64,000 nt of DNA. Source: Stictocephala bisonia. Its lineage: Eukaryota > Arthropoda > Insecta > Hemiptera > Membracidae. The stretch is from NCBI GenBank assembly GCA_035578905.1, contig JAQJVL010000058.1, forward strand, positions 2,919,388 through 2,983,387, read 5' to 3'. The notes under the pieces were generated by a model. It saw only the letters and a program-made list of their open reading frames with translations, was not told the DNA's origin and ran no database searches. Below, piece after piece: positions 1-11,755 of the stretch (the first letter of the stretch is position 1; each line of letters opens with the position of its first letter). A program made the translations under genes and the position numbers.

Positions 1-939
1 CAAATGTTTCAGTTGCCTCAAACTATGAGGTGCTAACTGAATACCCTTTGAAAGGAAGTTTTTGGTGAATGACTAAGAACAACAGCGTTGATCGATGAAT
101 ACTTTTAACTAAGTATCTTACTACAGTCATGGACCATTTAGATAAACAGACAGTCCAAGGCAATGCATTTACTGTAGATGCACACCTGTGCTGCTATCTA
201 ACGGTGATCGGTTTCAAATGAGCCCTCGGATGGCTGTGTGGCGTACAATTAGCTCAGCTATTAGTTACTTAAGCGTGTTCTGGAGAGAGGGACGAAGAGA
301 GATATAGAGAGGGAGATCGCGGTTGCTACCTGTGAAAACTAAACACGAACTAACTTTACCGAACAGTCTTCACGGGACCCATACCTTGTTACATAGTCAA
401 TGCTATAGTGTAATGTTATTTGAGGTTTTAAGACTTGTCATCTTGTGTCACTTTCATAAACTGAGTGTACGGCATTGTACTCATGGTTTGACTCAGAGAA
501 CTCTCCTCGGGATGTAAATATAGTCTAGTTCTTTGGTATTGGGCCAAAATGAACGCTCATTTGCGCAAGTGAGTGAGTGCGGATAAAAGAGTTGTAAACA
601 TCGGAATTATGGTCCCATGACGACCACTTGTTGCGCAGACAAGCAGCTAACTTGTACTCACGCCAAACACGCATGAAAACAAGCGACTGAAAACGATTAG
701 GGACTGACAAGGAACATTTACTTTTATAGATATAACACAACTACCTTATTAAATACGTTCAATTCATGTTAAGCTTATGAACTTTAACATTCGATTAATA
801 AGTGTGATCCATACATATATATCTCATGTAATAGGAATAATATTTCTGCCAATACTTTGGTTAAAACCGAGCCAGACGAAAGTCATTTGCGTGTTATATT
901 TACCACAAAAATATGGGTTTATACAGCGGGGGAGGGGGG
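1..939. other. no gene seen
   Basis: AT-rich DNA with only short random frames. A GA-rich stretch lies near 281-320. I see no domain, repeat or RNA signal. Confidence 0.5.
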
Positions 940-1345
940 TCGTTACACTGCCGTACATGGTGGCACGAAAGATGCGTACAGCGAAATATGCGTACAGAAG
1001 GAAATAGTAGTATTTGACGAGGGTAAGTATTCTCCCCGGTGGCATGAAAGATGCGTACAGCGAAATTAGGTTAGGTTAGGTTCTCCAATCCCAAGAAACT
1101 AAGCGACATTCATATTTATTTTAGAGGTAAACGCATTTATATAATTCAATTGTTGTAAAAGATCCATTTGCCCTAAAAGTTGTACGCATTTTTCGCCTAT
1201 CTAATTGTTGTGACGTCATAGGTTACCCTCGTCATCTGTCAAAACTTGATCCTGTACGCATATTTCGCAAGATTCCTGGTGTACGCATTTTTTCGCTGTA
1301 CGCATTTTTCGTGTATTCGCCGTACATCACGGGTGTGACTAACTT
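940..1345. mobile_element. foldback element built on a GTACGCAT/TTTCGC motif
   Basis: The left arm (about 940-1030) and right arm (about 1210-1345) are imperfect reverse complements. Both carry TTACCCTCGTCA next to the loop, then repeats of TGTACGCAT followed by TTTCGC, and an outer GTACAT/ATGTAC. A partial third arm copy lies at 1040-1066. The middle holds (TTAGG)3 and a perfect CRE palindrome TGACGTCA near 1211. No coding capacity is seen. It resembles a foldback or MITE-type non-autonomous element, but no target-site duplication could be fixed. Confidence 0.55.
1067..1083 (+). repeat. interstitial (TTAGG)3 telomere-type repeat
   Basis: Three TTAGG units in tandem follow AAA. TTAGG is the common insect telomere repeat. 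At three copies inside a foldback element it is an interstitial trace, not a telomere. Confidence 0.6.
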
Positions 1346-2402
1346 CTCCCTTCGAGTGTTCAACTTCCGCAGTATTTACTTAAAAAAAGACAGTGGGGGA
1401 GTAATCTCTATCTCACTTCCACCACCCCGTCCATCTCTCTCTCATCAGTGCATTCATTACGTTAATTTCTAAGTGGCCTATCAATATTTAGTGAGTTTTT
1501 GGACTACAAAAGCTGATTTAAATTACTTTACATTCATATGGGATTACAGTAGGGCCTACCCATAAATTTCCCTTCCCCCAAAAAATAAAAAAATAAGAAA
1601 AAGATACACAAAAATGAAAACATTTGTATATCCTAAATATAGTACAACGATTTTTAAGATCTGGAAATTAAAAACTAATAAGTTGTAATTTTTGTAATAC
1701 TGTACACGCTAATGGGGTACAATTGCCACTACAACAATATTTGTACCATCTATAGCAAATAATATTTTGAATTTTCGCGTGTATTTTTAAGACAATAACC
1801 TTTGAAAAATAAAAATAACCGTGAATTTGAAATGGTACAAAGTACAAACTTGATACTCTATACTGAATTAGGTCTTATTATTTCTCATATATGTACGGGG
1901 TTTGAAGATAATATCTTTAGGCTCTATAAAAATACGATAAATTATGTAAATAACACATTCAGACAGACAAGCGAAAAACTAATCGTTTTATAACATAGGT
2001 TTACAGGAAATCTGTTCTTAGTTTTCATGTAAGAAATCATGTACTGAAGGGTTTTTATGAACACCTTGAGTATAATCAATGTTAACCTTTGATTACTAAG
2101 TTTCATATATAAAATCAACGGTTCAACCCCATACCTCTGGCGTTAAGTTAAATACATAATTTTAATTACAATAATTTTCATTTAATTCACGTTCAGATAA
2201 GCAAACAATGTATCTTTAAACGTCAGATCTAAATTTAATATCTTAGAATGTGTCAGAAATATTTACCTAGAAATTTCCTTATTGTTTAGAGTAAAAGAAA
2301 AACGAAATCCTCATCTATTCATCTGAATGTGTTTTAAAAAAATGCTTGCTGAAAAATTAAATACTTTTTATGGGACGAACATGTTTTGTATGGTTATTTT
2401 TT
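1346..2402. other. no gene seen
   Basis: AT-rich. A pyrimidine-rich patch around 1415-1445 is the only compositional feature. The 63-codon frame at 1802-1993 is AT-rich and matches nothing I recognise. Confidence 0.5.
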
Positions 2403-2555
2403 TTAAGATTTTTTTTAACTTCTTTCGCCAGTTTATATTGGCCTTAAGGCCTGTGCATGAATATTAAAGTGAAGTACCAATAGGTAGCTCAGTTGGAGAC
2501 TTTTAACCTTCAAAATTGCTTCTGCAGTCCAAAGCCTTAGCCACTGAGCAATTAT
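2403..2555 (-). mobile_element. tRNA-derived SINE, family A (degenerate copy)
   Basis: Read on the minus strand it starts with the A-box-like TTGCTCAGTGGCTAAGG (2536-2552). A decayed B-box region and ACTGAGC follow, then TTGGTACTTCACT and GCACAGGC, and an A-rich tail near 2403-2415. The same order of blocks is found in the copies at 53.0, 57.0 and 58.6 kb. The B box is badly mutated here, so this is an old copy. Confidence 0.6.
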
Positions 2556-2939
2556 AAAGCAATAATAAAAGAATCCTCATGCTTATAAAATTACACTACA
2601 AATTATTTTAAAATACTACACATTTTTATTGATGGTATATTATAAATACAGGGACAGTATTTATATATTTGTATAAGATTTAATAGTTTTTATTCGAAGC
2701 AGTATAAAAGAACACTGTCTAACATATTTGTTATAATAAATAACAGTTTAATTTCTTTATAATGTAATTAATATTTACGAATACTTCAGCAATTACCCCT
2801 CAAAAATTGTATAGAAACGTGAATCGACTTTCATTAGGCCTATTGTTAACCAAATGATTTGAACTTCAGTGGATAAAATATCGGGAAGTTAGCGACGTTT
2901 TATGAATCGATTTGAACCATTGATCCTTAACATTTTTAT
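2556..2939. other. no gene seen
   Basis: AT-rich spacer between a SINE and the 134-bp array. Nothing recognisable. Confidence 0.5.
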
Positions 2940-3760
2940 CTGCAATTAAAAAATGTCACTGGTGACAAAACTAGGGATAATGTCGGCCTAAATTAAATAA
3001 ATTAGAAGTATTGGCACCATGACATGGTTTAGTTACATGCATGTACTTCTGAATTGTCTTTTTAGAAGCAAAGGAATTTTGTAATAATACGTAAAACAGT
3101 AATAGAGAAAATAAAAGAATTTACAACAATTAGCTGCACTATGATGTGACAAATATGTACTGCGGGAATTATTTTGCTAAATATGAAGGCGCTTTGTAAT
3201 TTTAGATCAAAACAATAACCCGAAATAACGGAGAAAATAAATTAAATAATTAATTACAAAAACGTGGCGGCACTATGACGTGATTCAGCTACACATGTGT
3301 ACTGCAGTAATTGTCTTTCTAAACGTGAAGGCGCTGTGTAAAATACCCAAATGCAAAACCGGCAATAACGAAGAAATAAAATAAATAATTACAAAAAGTG
3401 ACGGCACTATGACGTGATTTAGCTACACGTGTGTACTGCGGGAATTGTCTTTCAAAAGGTGAAGGCGCTGTGTAAAATACCCTAATGCAAAAGCGGCAAT
3501 AACGGAGAAATAAAATAAATAATTACAAAAAGTGACGGCACTATGACGTGATTCAGCTACACAAATGTACTACGGGAATTGTCTTTCTAAAGGTGAAGGC
3601 GCTGTGTAAAATACCCAAATGCAAAACCGTCAATAACGGAGAAATAAAATAAATAATTACAAAAAGTGACGGCACTATGACGTGATTCAGCTACACAACT
3701 GTACTGTGGGAATTGTCTTTCTATGAATGAAGGGGCTATATTTTAAATAGGAAAATCAGT
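2940..3760. repeat. 134-bp tandem repeat, about 6 units
   Basis: The landmark CACTATGACG recurs at 3137 (as CACTATGATG), 3271, 3405, 3539 and 3673, exactly 134 bp apart, with a diverged first unit at 3015 (122 bp before). Each unit also carries AGCTACAC, GGGAATTGTCTTTC and AATAACGGAGAAATAAAAT. Inner units are much more alike than the outer ones, as expected for unequal exchange in an array. No coding frame runs through it. Confidence 0.85.
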
Positions 3761-5929
3761 AAAGACGAAAATATTCAACGTTAAAATTCCAGAAGATTTA
3801 TCTTGGGCGCATTTTCTTCAGTCATATTACAAAATATCACCTAAGTATAATAACAGATTAGCCACGAAAGAAGGTTGTCTCTGATGTTAAGGTATGTGGC
3901 TCAAACAAATTGTACACATAACTGGGACGGTAGCAGCCTGAGGGTGGTCGGCGAGCTATTGTTAGCGGCTGGGATGGCAGTAATGTATGGTACATGACTT
4001 GGAATGTCTAATTAGTTTCAGCTATCTTGACTAGGAATAGCGTCGTTTAGTATATACATACTGCCACATCATCTGCTTATTGCTCTTAACAAAAGTTAAG
4101 AGTTAAAATTCTAATTTACAATTCATTAAACACAGAAGATCAACAATAAAGGAGAAAAACGTTTATGTTCTGAAATTCAAGAAAATATGGTACTGAAATA
4201 TGTTTAAATATTTTTAATTGTATTGATTTTCAATTTAATTGACATCTGTAATTTAAATAATATATGATCAGTATATTTTAATATATTATTTAACTCCATT
4301 AGTGCATCTTTGGAAGACAAACTCATAGGAAGTCTATTAATATTGTTTTACGTTTTTAACATTTAATACTTAATATATATAAGAAAAACTTGGCAAAAAA
4401 CAAATTAGATTCGATTTCGAGAGATGTTCATCAGTTGTTTAGATTCAAGAGGTTATGAAACTATGTTTTATATTAATTAATGACCATAAATGGCAAAATA
4501 ATATTTAAAACAATAAAATAAATGATTATGACGTAGATTGTTATTCTCTTGGATATCCTACATTAGACTATGTATTGATCAGTACGAAAGAAAATATTTG
4601 AATAAATTTGAGAAATATTATTTATACCCTAAGAATGTACAAAAAGTAAAACTGACGCTAAGATAAAATGAATAATAACATGTTTCAAATCGTTACATCG
4701 AGACACTAAAATATTACAACATAAATCATACAAATAAATATGATTTTGATATAGAACCGCTGAATGTAGTGTAAAATATTACAACAAAAGATTAATGTTC
4801 TTGGGATAGTCTAATTGTATTCACTGTGACAGCTTATTTGAAGTACGTTTGTTTTACGTTAGATAAAAAACAAAAATGATTTCTTAGTAAAATGGATTAA
4901 TTAATTTTCTGAAAAGTTAATTTTAATAGGTAAAAAACGTTTCTTACATCTTTTACACAACAAAAATAAACATTTACTGAAGAAGCTCACAACACAGAGA
5001 ACTTGTAAATATTTTATTTTCAAAAACATAATAAAGTGAATCAATAAATAATGTCGGCTGTTTATGATTGGTAATAGATTAATATAAGAAACCACATTAA
5101 CTGTATCTGTTAACACAAACTGTTTTTGAAAAAGAAACTACATTTATTTGAGACACTTTTAAGGTTTGTAAATTTTTAATATTGGAAACATTAAAAGAGA
5201 TAGTTGAAATGGATTAAATTGAACAATATTGAACTGTCTGATCTTGAAACAAATATTTGCATAACGAACAAACTTACACGAGGCATAATTCCGACGAGTT
5301 TTCGAACAGAAGCGACCTCATTTCACAAGCCGTGTTTCCAAATGTTGATTACATCTCACGTTCACGTACTTATAATTAATAGTAAGATATCGGAGCGTTT
5401 CTAACGAGACTGTTAAAATGTTAGCTAGGTCTATATAAAAATAATATACGTTCGTTTTATTCATTAACATATTTTAATTTTATGTATCTTTTCATTTGTT
5501 TTTCTGTTATATAACATTACGTTAAACTCCTGTTTGCGGCCTAATATGGTGGTATATCAAGCCGGATATGACACGCCGGATAAAACAAGGCCGGACAAAA
5601 CAAGGCCGGATAATCAAGGCTGTATTGATTTATTTATTAAAGTTTCATTTAAACACAAACCCACCCTGACAGTGGTCATTCATTAGTACATAATTCTAAT
5701 ACCCTTGTATAAGTAGAAAACAAGATGGCTGAACTGCCTGACTGGAGCAAAGTCTTTTGTTATGTTCATATATATTTTTTTGATAGAACACATTTTTAAG
5801 ATTTGGACTTTACTTCTGTTTGCTTTATTTACTGCTAAACAAATAGTATTTTTATTGGTTCAAGTGAAATAACAAATACAGATCAGATGAAAAAAAGAAA
5901 CATATTTTTATAAAATTAATATACGCCTG
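3761..5929. other. no gene seen; short GCCGGA cluster
   Basis: More than 2 kb of AT-rich DNA. At 5561-5610 GCCGGA occurs four times at 14-15 bp spacing, mostly within AACAAGGCCGGA. The short frames at 4901-5116 and 5204-5404 match nothing known. Confidence 0.5.
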
Positions 5930-6510
5930 TCGTAGCGTTGTACTGTAACCCAGCTTTCAGGGCCAAAGTATTGTGGGACTGATGATAGAGCCTGCACTTC
6001 TCCTCACAGTGACCGATCAGTGGACACTTCTAGAGAAGTCTGGGTCGTCCGAGTGATGGAGAGAGAGAACTGAGTATCAGGCTTGTCAGTAAACCGAAAA
6101 CCAGACCAATACTACGTGGTTTGGATTCAACATAAATCTGAGATCTTTTAGTTGTCTTTGATAATTTGAGATTAGTAAATACAGTACAAGTAAATGTCAC
6201 ACAATACAAATGTATTACAATATAAGCACAAAATGCATAAATATATTCCAATACAAGTACAAAAAAGATTCTTTTGTGAATCCCTCTGTCTGAGGAAGGT
6301 TAGCGTGGTTCGCTGAAATCGATCACCATATATTTGTACATTTTTTGCTTATATTGTAATAAATTTGTATTGTGTGACATTTACTTGTACTGTAATGTTT
6401 TTGTAATTATTAGTAAATGGTCATAGGCATAAGATGATCTCAGCTGGTAACCAGACTACATAGCTTTCCACACTTATGTTCGCCGTAATATACGCACAAG
6501 ATATGTGCGT
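5930..6510 (+). repeat. dispersed repeat R1, copy 1, split by a nested insertion
   Basis: It shares blocks with six other body-containing copies: AACCCAGCT near the start, GAGAACTGAGTATCAGGC, GACCAATACTACGTGGTT, and a late block ending in TACGCACAAG. The body is interrupted at 6181-6408 by an element with inverted ends. R1 has no open frame of note and is unclassified. It behaves like a high-copy non-autonomous element. Confidence 0.7.
6181..6408. mobile_element. MITE-like element with about 55-bp terminal inverted repeats
   Basis: The left end (6181-6235) and right end (6340-6394) are reverse complements with two mismatches over about 55 bp. The outermost bases read TA-CAGTACAAGTAAATG, which suits a Tc1/mariner-type MITE with a TA target. 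A 10-bp direct repeat ATTAGTAAAT also flanks the insertion (6171-6180 and 6409-6418), so a longer duplication is an alternative reading. The interior of about 100 bp is non-coding. It sits inside R1 and is therefore younger than that copy. Confidence 0.75.
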
Positions 6511-6829
6511 ATAACATTATGAATAAAATGAAGTGTATAAAATATGAATAAAATAAATAATTAAATAAAAACAAACAGCCTGAATACTTTACAATATATT
6601 TTTTATCGTCTCTTTATATATTCCTTCTCTGATAGGCTGGAGATTAAATATGTGAATGTGGTATTAATATACCTCAAAACTTCCGGAAATAGAGTTCAGA
6701 CAAGTGTACGATGTTAGGGAGTAACTACTTTGAGGTTAGTTTCTCGTATAGAAACACTCTTACTGCATGTACCGACAGTACGGGCCTACCTTTCTGAAGA
6801 TCGTGTTTCAGACAGCATTTCCTTGTCAA
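6511..6829. other. no gene seen
   Basis: AT-rich spacer before a GC-rich patch. Nothing recognisable. Confidence 0.5.
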
Positions 6830-7015
6830 GAACCTCTTGACCTGAGAAGCTCAATCAGCTGAGAATCTCGCAGCTGTCAGCTGATGTGGAGGGCGTGGCG
6901 AGTGGTTGCCATGGTAACAGGACGCTCGGCATCGATTGGCTGGCCGACCTACATCGCTACCCGCGACCCACTCACCACACTGGAGCTGCGACCACCAAAG
7001 GAACCTCCGTCTTTG
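6830..7015. promoter_or_regulatory. GC-rich promoter-like patch with an RFX X-box
   Basis: This 180-bp stretch is clearly richer in G+C and CpG than its surroundings. It holds GTTGCCATGGTAAC (6905-6918), a near-perfect palindromic X-box of the kind bound by RFX factors. A DRE-like ATCGAT followed by an ATTGG (inverted CCAAT) lies about 20 bp downstream. No coding exon was identified on either side, so the target gene, if any, is outside what I can see. The call is inference from motifs. Confidence 0.35.
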
Positions 7016-7364
7016 CCCTTATTTAATTATCACTTTACCACGTAAGACGTGCTTTAAGGGGTTGAAGAAGGCTTCGTTGTGCGAATCTGTAGGCAAATAT
7101 TCTACATTCTGAGTAAGAGCAATATTGTTATCAATGTTCTAGATTAGAAAGTACGGTATACTCACTGATATGAATAATATACATCTACAAGTACTGTTTC
7201 ACGCACACATGGTGTGTTTGTAGTTAGAACTATCTGTTATGTTTCTTTATTAAAAGGAGTAAAAGGTAAGTTCGGAAAACGTTTCATTGAATGGAAACAC
7301 TTAAAATATTCCACGATGTCTCACAGTTATTGACTGCTCCCCCTAATCCCCCTATACTTGTACA
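7016..7364. other. no gene seen
   Basis: AT-rich DNA downstream of the GC-rich patch. A short frame-free stretch with no repeat found. Confidence 0.5.
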
Positions 7365-7830
7365 CTTGTCGGCATTAGTAGCGCAGTTTTGTAGCCCAGA
7401 TAGTTGGAGAAGAAATGCTGGGGAGATTGTAGGTGATAAACTCTATGCTCGGCCCTCTTAATACTGACAGCGTCTGATCAATGGTTGCTATCAGCGCACT
7501 GGAGAGGTCAGGAGTGACCATGTTGGGTGGTAGTTAGTGTTTGGATGTTGTGTAAGGTCGGAACTGAGTATCAGACTTGTCAATTAGCTGAAACTAGACC
7601 AATACTACGTGGTTCGGATTCTACGTAAAGCTGCAGGTTCATTAGTTGCCCTGGTCATTGGGCTATCAATTACTAGCTCTTTCTTAGGAACAGACGGCGT
7701 AAGTTGAACTCAGTTAGTAACCGGACTATACAAGTCATTCACACTCAACCTACATTATAGTACAATCTTGTAATCATTCATATTTGGCTTAAAATACGCG
7801 CACAGTTGTTCGGGCGTGTCATATCAAAGA
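7365..7830 (+). repeat. dispersed repeat R1, copy 2 (near full length)
   Basis: It begins with GGCATTAGTAGCGCAG and GCCCAGATAGTTGG and carries CATGTTGGGTGGTAGT, GAACTGAGTATCAG and ACCAATACTACGTGGTTCGG. It ends near TTAAAATACGCGCACAG. The order matches the copies at 31.1 and 56.0 kb. No open frame spans it. Confidence 0.75.
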
Positions 7831-8599
7831 GAATCTCATTAGTAGAAAATATACAATGAACCATACTGCTGATATCTCACCTACCATCGTACGAACTAAT
7901 ACCTCAACATTGCACAGTTTAGGACTGGCAATATTATTCTCTTCCTCAGGTGTTTTACTTTCTATCATTTAACGACCAACCACTCTACCTCTCACTGCAA
8001 CCTCTCTCTCGTGGCTTCCAGTTCTGTACAACATAGCTCCTATAGATATAAGACACAAAGAGACACTTCCCTTAGAGTTCAAAAATATTATATCTACTCC
8101 GAATGTCCCCCCCATTTTCCAAGTTATTTTTGACGGTAAAAAAATGTTTCTGGTATCAGACCCTACGACCATCATCGACGGAATGAACCTTCCTCGTAAA
8201 GAATTGACTATGTGTAGTCTCTTTCACACGGGTGGGGGAAGATGTAGCTACTGGAAATAAGTTGAGAATAATCAGTCGTATGATTATCGATTCGACCCAT
8301 TACGTTATTTTCTATGTACGCGTATTTTTATGTTCTATCTATAACAGTATTAAATATTTGTGATAACATCTAAATATAAATTGGTTATAATTTATGTTTA
8401 AAATCTGATATTTTAGTTGTATGTTATGGAAACTAAACAAAACTAAAAATAACTACACAGTTTCAAGTGTAAGCCTGTTTCATACTTAAAAAAACCTGTA
8501 AAAGGGAGATTTTTACACAATGAGACTTGCTGGGGCAGTAACACATTCAAATTTGAAATAGAATTTGACATTTGTAGCTATTAGATTGCTTAATATTTT
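7831..8599. other. no gene seen
   Basis: Mostly AT-rich. The 68-codon minus frame at 7969-8175 has no recognisable domain. Confidence 0.5.
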
Positions 8600-8732
8600 T
8601 ATATATATAAAGAACAACACTTAGCAAGCTTTTTTTGGTGATTAAAATTAAAATTAAATTAAATTAAAATTAAGATCTTAAACATTAAAAACACCAAAAA
8701 AAGATTGCTAAGTGTTGTTCTTCATATATATA
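8600..8732. mobile_element. snap-back (foldback) element with 30-bp arms
   Basis: Arms at 8611-8640 and 8692-8721 are reverse complements with one mismatch. The outer bases start AGAACAACACTTAGCAA and the inner edge is TTTGGTG/CACCAAA. TA-rich DNA extends the pairing for about 10 bp outward. The 51-nt loop is made of AAATT units. It is too small to code and is probably a tiny MITE or a stem-loop remnant. Confidence 0.65.
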
Positions 8733-10234
8733 GAATTTTAATTTGTTATTGCTCAAGGGCTATATCTGTCGCAATTAACTTTTTTACCTAATACAAAATC
8801 AATAGCCATCGCCGCCATTGATAAGTTGATGGCAGCTGAAGTGAGTGGGTGGGGGATGGGGGGCAAAGGGAGGAGAGGGACGAGGAAAGTTTACAAGCAA
8901 AATAGAGGTTACGTGTTTACCGAGTTGTAATAAATATAATAATATAATAAAAGCATAAAGTAAATTATACACAACATAAATATTAAAATTTCACACAACA
9001 CATGACCAATATTGATATTTGGATGTCACAGTATAAAATACTCTAATATGAAGTTATAACAATCACCACTCATCGTAAAAAGTACGATTTAAAATTTTAA
9101 AACTCAAAACACAAACAATTAAATAGAACAAATCAAAAAACTCAATAGACAAAATACTAACCATTCAATAAAAAGATAAACTGACATGACTTAACAATTT
9201 TACTATAAAAAAGTATTATGTCCTTAAATAGCAACTACTTTACAGACATATTGACTTAAAAGTAATAAAAATATTAGTGAGTCCACATACTTACACTTTG
9301 AGAAAACGAAGACTATGAGCATAGGAATATAAAGAGAAAAGAACTTGCTAGTTAAAGAAAACAAACTGTTGAATGTTAATAAATATTTAAATAAGATCAA
9401 AACAACAACCAATTTTATTGTTTTCTATGAAAGAAGGCATAAACGCAGGAGGTATCACACAACCTAACATTTCAAACAAGAACATTTCTATACAACACAT
9501 TTCTTTATTGAAAAGTTGGTTAGAAAGTGGTTATAAGAAAAATAACTGGAACAGCCTGGTTTAGTGTAAGAAAGATAGCTCATTTTAAAAGGATGATAAG
9601 GAAAATCAGTTAATCAAAACAGCGTTTGTAAGCCTACTTCACGTGATCCGATCGGGACCACGAAAAACAAACCACAAAACAATAATAGTATTTCAACCTA
9701 ATCACAGAGGAAAAATAAAAGAGGTTCACCACAAAATTGTTATGGGAGCAACGAGTGTCTTAGTGTCAGTTTACTAATGTAAATATTTATGAATTACTAC
9801 GTTCATTAAAAAAAAGGGATTCTGAGGTGAATAAGGGGAGAGATTGACAAAGGTGATTGCCCTGACTCAGCAAAAAGAACTGGAGAACTAACTACTCGAA
9901 ACCCCAGTTCATATAACTTGACACCCATTCAGCACACTATTGGATGCGACCTCTGATTCCTTCTTCTCTTTTGTCTAACACGATTCTTAAAAACAACGGT
10001 AAAAACACAAATAATCAACATTACACATTATTAACAATGTGAGCAAAGTTGTTAGCTTAACTTCATGTCGTTCCAATTATACCAGCGTACATTTTAAAAA
10101 CTGATATTTTAAATATAAAAAGGTCATAATGATTTAGAGAAATTTTTTAGTTAAAAGTCCAAAAACAACTGCGTATTATTTTCTTTCGTACTATTTTGGA
10201 CTGTGCTGTTCACAAGTCAATTATTCCTAAGAAA
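8733..10234. other. no gene seen; one G-quadruplex motif
   Basis: AT-rich apart from 8847-8870. That stretch has four runs of at least three G (GGG, GGGGG, GGGGGG, GGG) separated by 1, 2 and 4 bases, a standard G4-forming pattern. No gene is linked to it. Confidence 0.5.
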
Positions 10235-10520
10235 GAGAAATGTATTTAAACCCAACAGCCAGGGCAATTTTTATGTGGAATCCAAACCACGTAGTATTGG
10301 TTTGATTGTCTGTTAACTGACCAGCCTTACACTCATACTCCCTACACAACATACGTATCCTGACTACCACTCAACACGGACACTCCAGATCAGTTCAGTC
10401 GTGTCCACGACGATGGCAACTACTGATCGGACGCCATGTTAGTATTAAGGGAACCAAGCATAGAACCTATCGCCTACAATCCCCAAATAGCTGGGTTTCG
10501 TGGGCCAGCACTACGCCAGT
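10235..10520 (-). repeat. dispersed repeat R1, copy 3
   Basis: On the plus strand it reads as the reverse of R1: CCAGGGCAA, AACCACGTAGTATTGGT, CTGACTACCACTCAACACGG, and AGCTGGGTTTCG near 10,490. It lacks the R1 3' module. Confidence 0.75.
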
Positions 10521-10671
10521 AGTGCCAACTATAGTAATCTAACAAGGGCTAAACTCGTATTTAGTTAATTTCCAAGTTAGTTAACATTTTATCGTATCAC
10601 AGTTTAAATAAACGATAGACAGTCTAAATATAGGTTACAACGAATAGTCGCAGACGTGTATTTCCAACTCT

Positions 10672-11010
10672 TCAGAACTGTAGGAGTTGTAGTTTGTTCA
10701 GGGTCTCATTAAAGATATTGACTCGTCGCCGGGTTCCTGCAATATTGACAGTGCCGGAGTTTATGACTGATGAACCAACCAAACACACTGTGAGACTGCC
10801 ATTGTCTACAAATATTACAGTGTGACAATTTACAGCAACGTGTATTTCTTGAATCATATATTTAAGGTGGCTTGGATTAATATAAATAGTTTTTTGAGTT
10901 GTGAAAAACCTAACGGTACTATGTAGAACACGTGTATATATCCTCTTGTGATTTTGTAAAAAATAAATGGTTCCAAAGAATTGGCACAAACTTTCCCCCA
11001 TGTTAAACAC
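10672..11010 (-). CDS. hypothetical 112-codon frame, unrecognised
   Basis: This is the longest open frame outside the LINE relics and tandem arrays apart from one unrecognised 119-codon frame at 23,931-24,290. The first 17 or so codons lie inside the R2 repeat. The remaining sequence (for example VDNGSLTVCLVGSSV) is not AT-biased poly-Lys/Asn and looks mildly protein-like, with alternating hydrophobic residues. I recognise no domain, signal peptide or catalytic motif. No promoter or splice context was found. It could be a fragment of a mobile-element ORF, a decayed exon or chance. Confidence 0.15.
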   Translation of the reverse strand: MFNMGESLCQFFGTIYFLQNHKRIYTRVLHSTVRFFTTQKTIYINPSHLKYMIQEIHVAVNCHTVIFVDNGSLTVCLVGSSVINSGTVNIAGTRRRVNIFNETLNKLQLLQF

Positions 11011-11485
11011 TAAAAAATAAAAACTTTGAAAATTACAAGTTTGATTCCCAAAAACTCAAAAACTAGTAAAGTTAGAGACATGCGATGTTTACTAAAATAT
11101 TGTAAACTGTAATACACATTATTTTAGAAAAGTTAATCAAAATCGTCAGAGTAGTTTTTGAGAAAATTCCAGTTTTGTATGTTTTTTGCCCATAAAAATA
11201 AAAAACTAAAATTTCAAAAAATGGAAAAATGGTCTGGAGATATTGGCTAAGTACGCCTACATACTAAATTTCATAAAAATTGATCCATCCACTTGGTCTC
11301 CAGCGAACTGCACATACATACAAACAGACACACGTACGGACAAACACAAACATTTTTTTTCGAAAAACCCACTTTTTTGGGTTCAGGAGACCCTAAAATG
11401 AATTTTTAAACCAACTAGTAAAAAAAATTTTTTTGACGATCACAATACTTTCTCTATGATAACGCATATGTGAGAATGTAAAAAA
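10961..11485 (+). repeat. dispersed repeat R2, copy 1 (525 bp)
   Basis: It begins AAATAAATGGTTCCAAAGAA, contains AAATTTCATAAAAATTGATCC and GCGAACTGC, and ends CACAATACTTTCTCTATGAT followed by AACGCAT and GTAAAAA. A second copy of nearly the same length lies at 39,785-40,308, and an internal fragment at 20,693. The A-rich 3' terminus and shared ends suggest the 3' part of a retroposon, but no family could be named. Confidence 0.75.
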
Positions 11486-11633
11486 TATGTCCCTTTATTA
11501 AATTTAGGAGGTTTAATGCATTCGACACATCTTTCTACAAACATGTACCGATTAAAAAAAATTCACTTATAATAATAAAATGAGCGAATACGTTACATGT
11601 AATACTAATCATTTTACATGTTGAGTATGTGTT

Positions 11634-11755
11634 TGCTAGAGGACAATGTCCAAGGTTCGAATCCCCAACTGAGCCAACGGTCGGTGCTTCTCTAATGAGC
11701 AAAGTTCAGGAGAAGTGTGTGAACTGACGAGTCAATTTTTCAATAAGAAAAAAAT
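11634..11755 (+). mobile_element. tRNA-derived SINE, family A (5'-truncated)
   Basis: A perfect B box GGTTCGAATCC lies at 11,654-11,664. It is followed by CCAACTGAGCCAACGGTCGG and an A-rich end (AAGAAAAAAAT). The A-box half is missing, leaving only TAGAGGACAATGTCCA before the B box. Confidence 0.7.

Noticed and set aside
1067..1083. Telomere
   Set aside because: Only three TTAGG units, inside a foldback element and followed by ordinary sequence.
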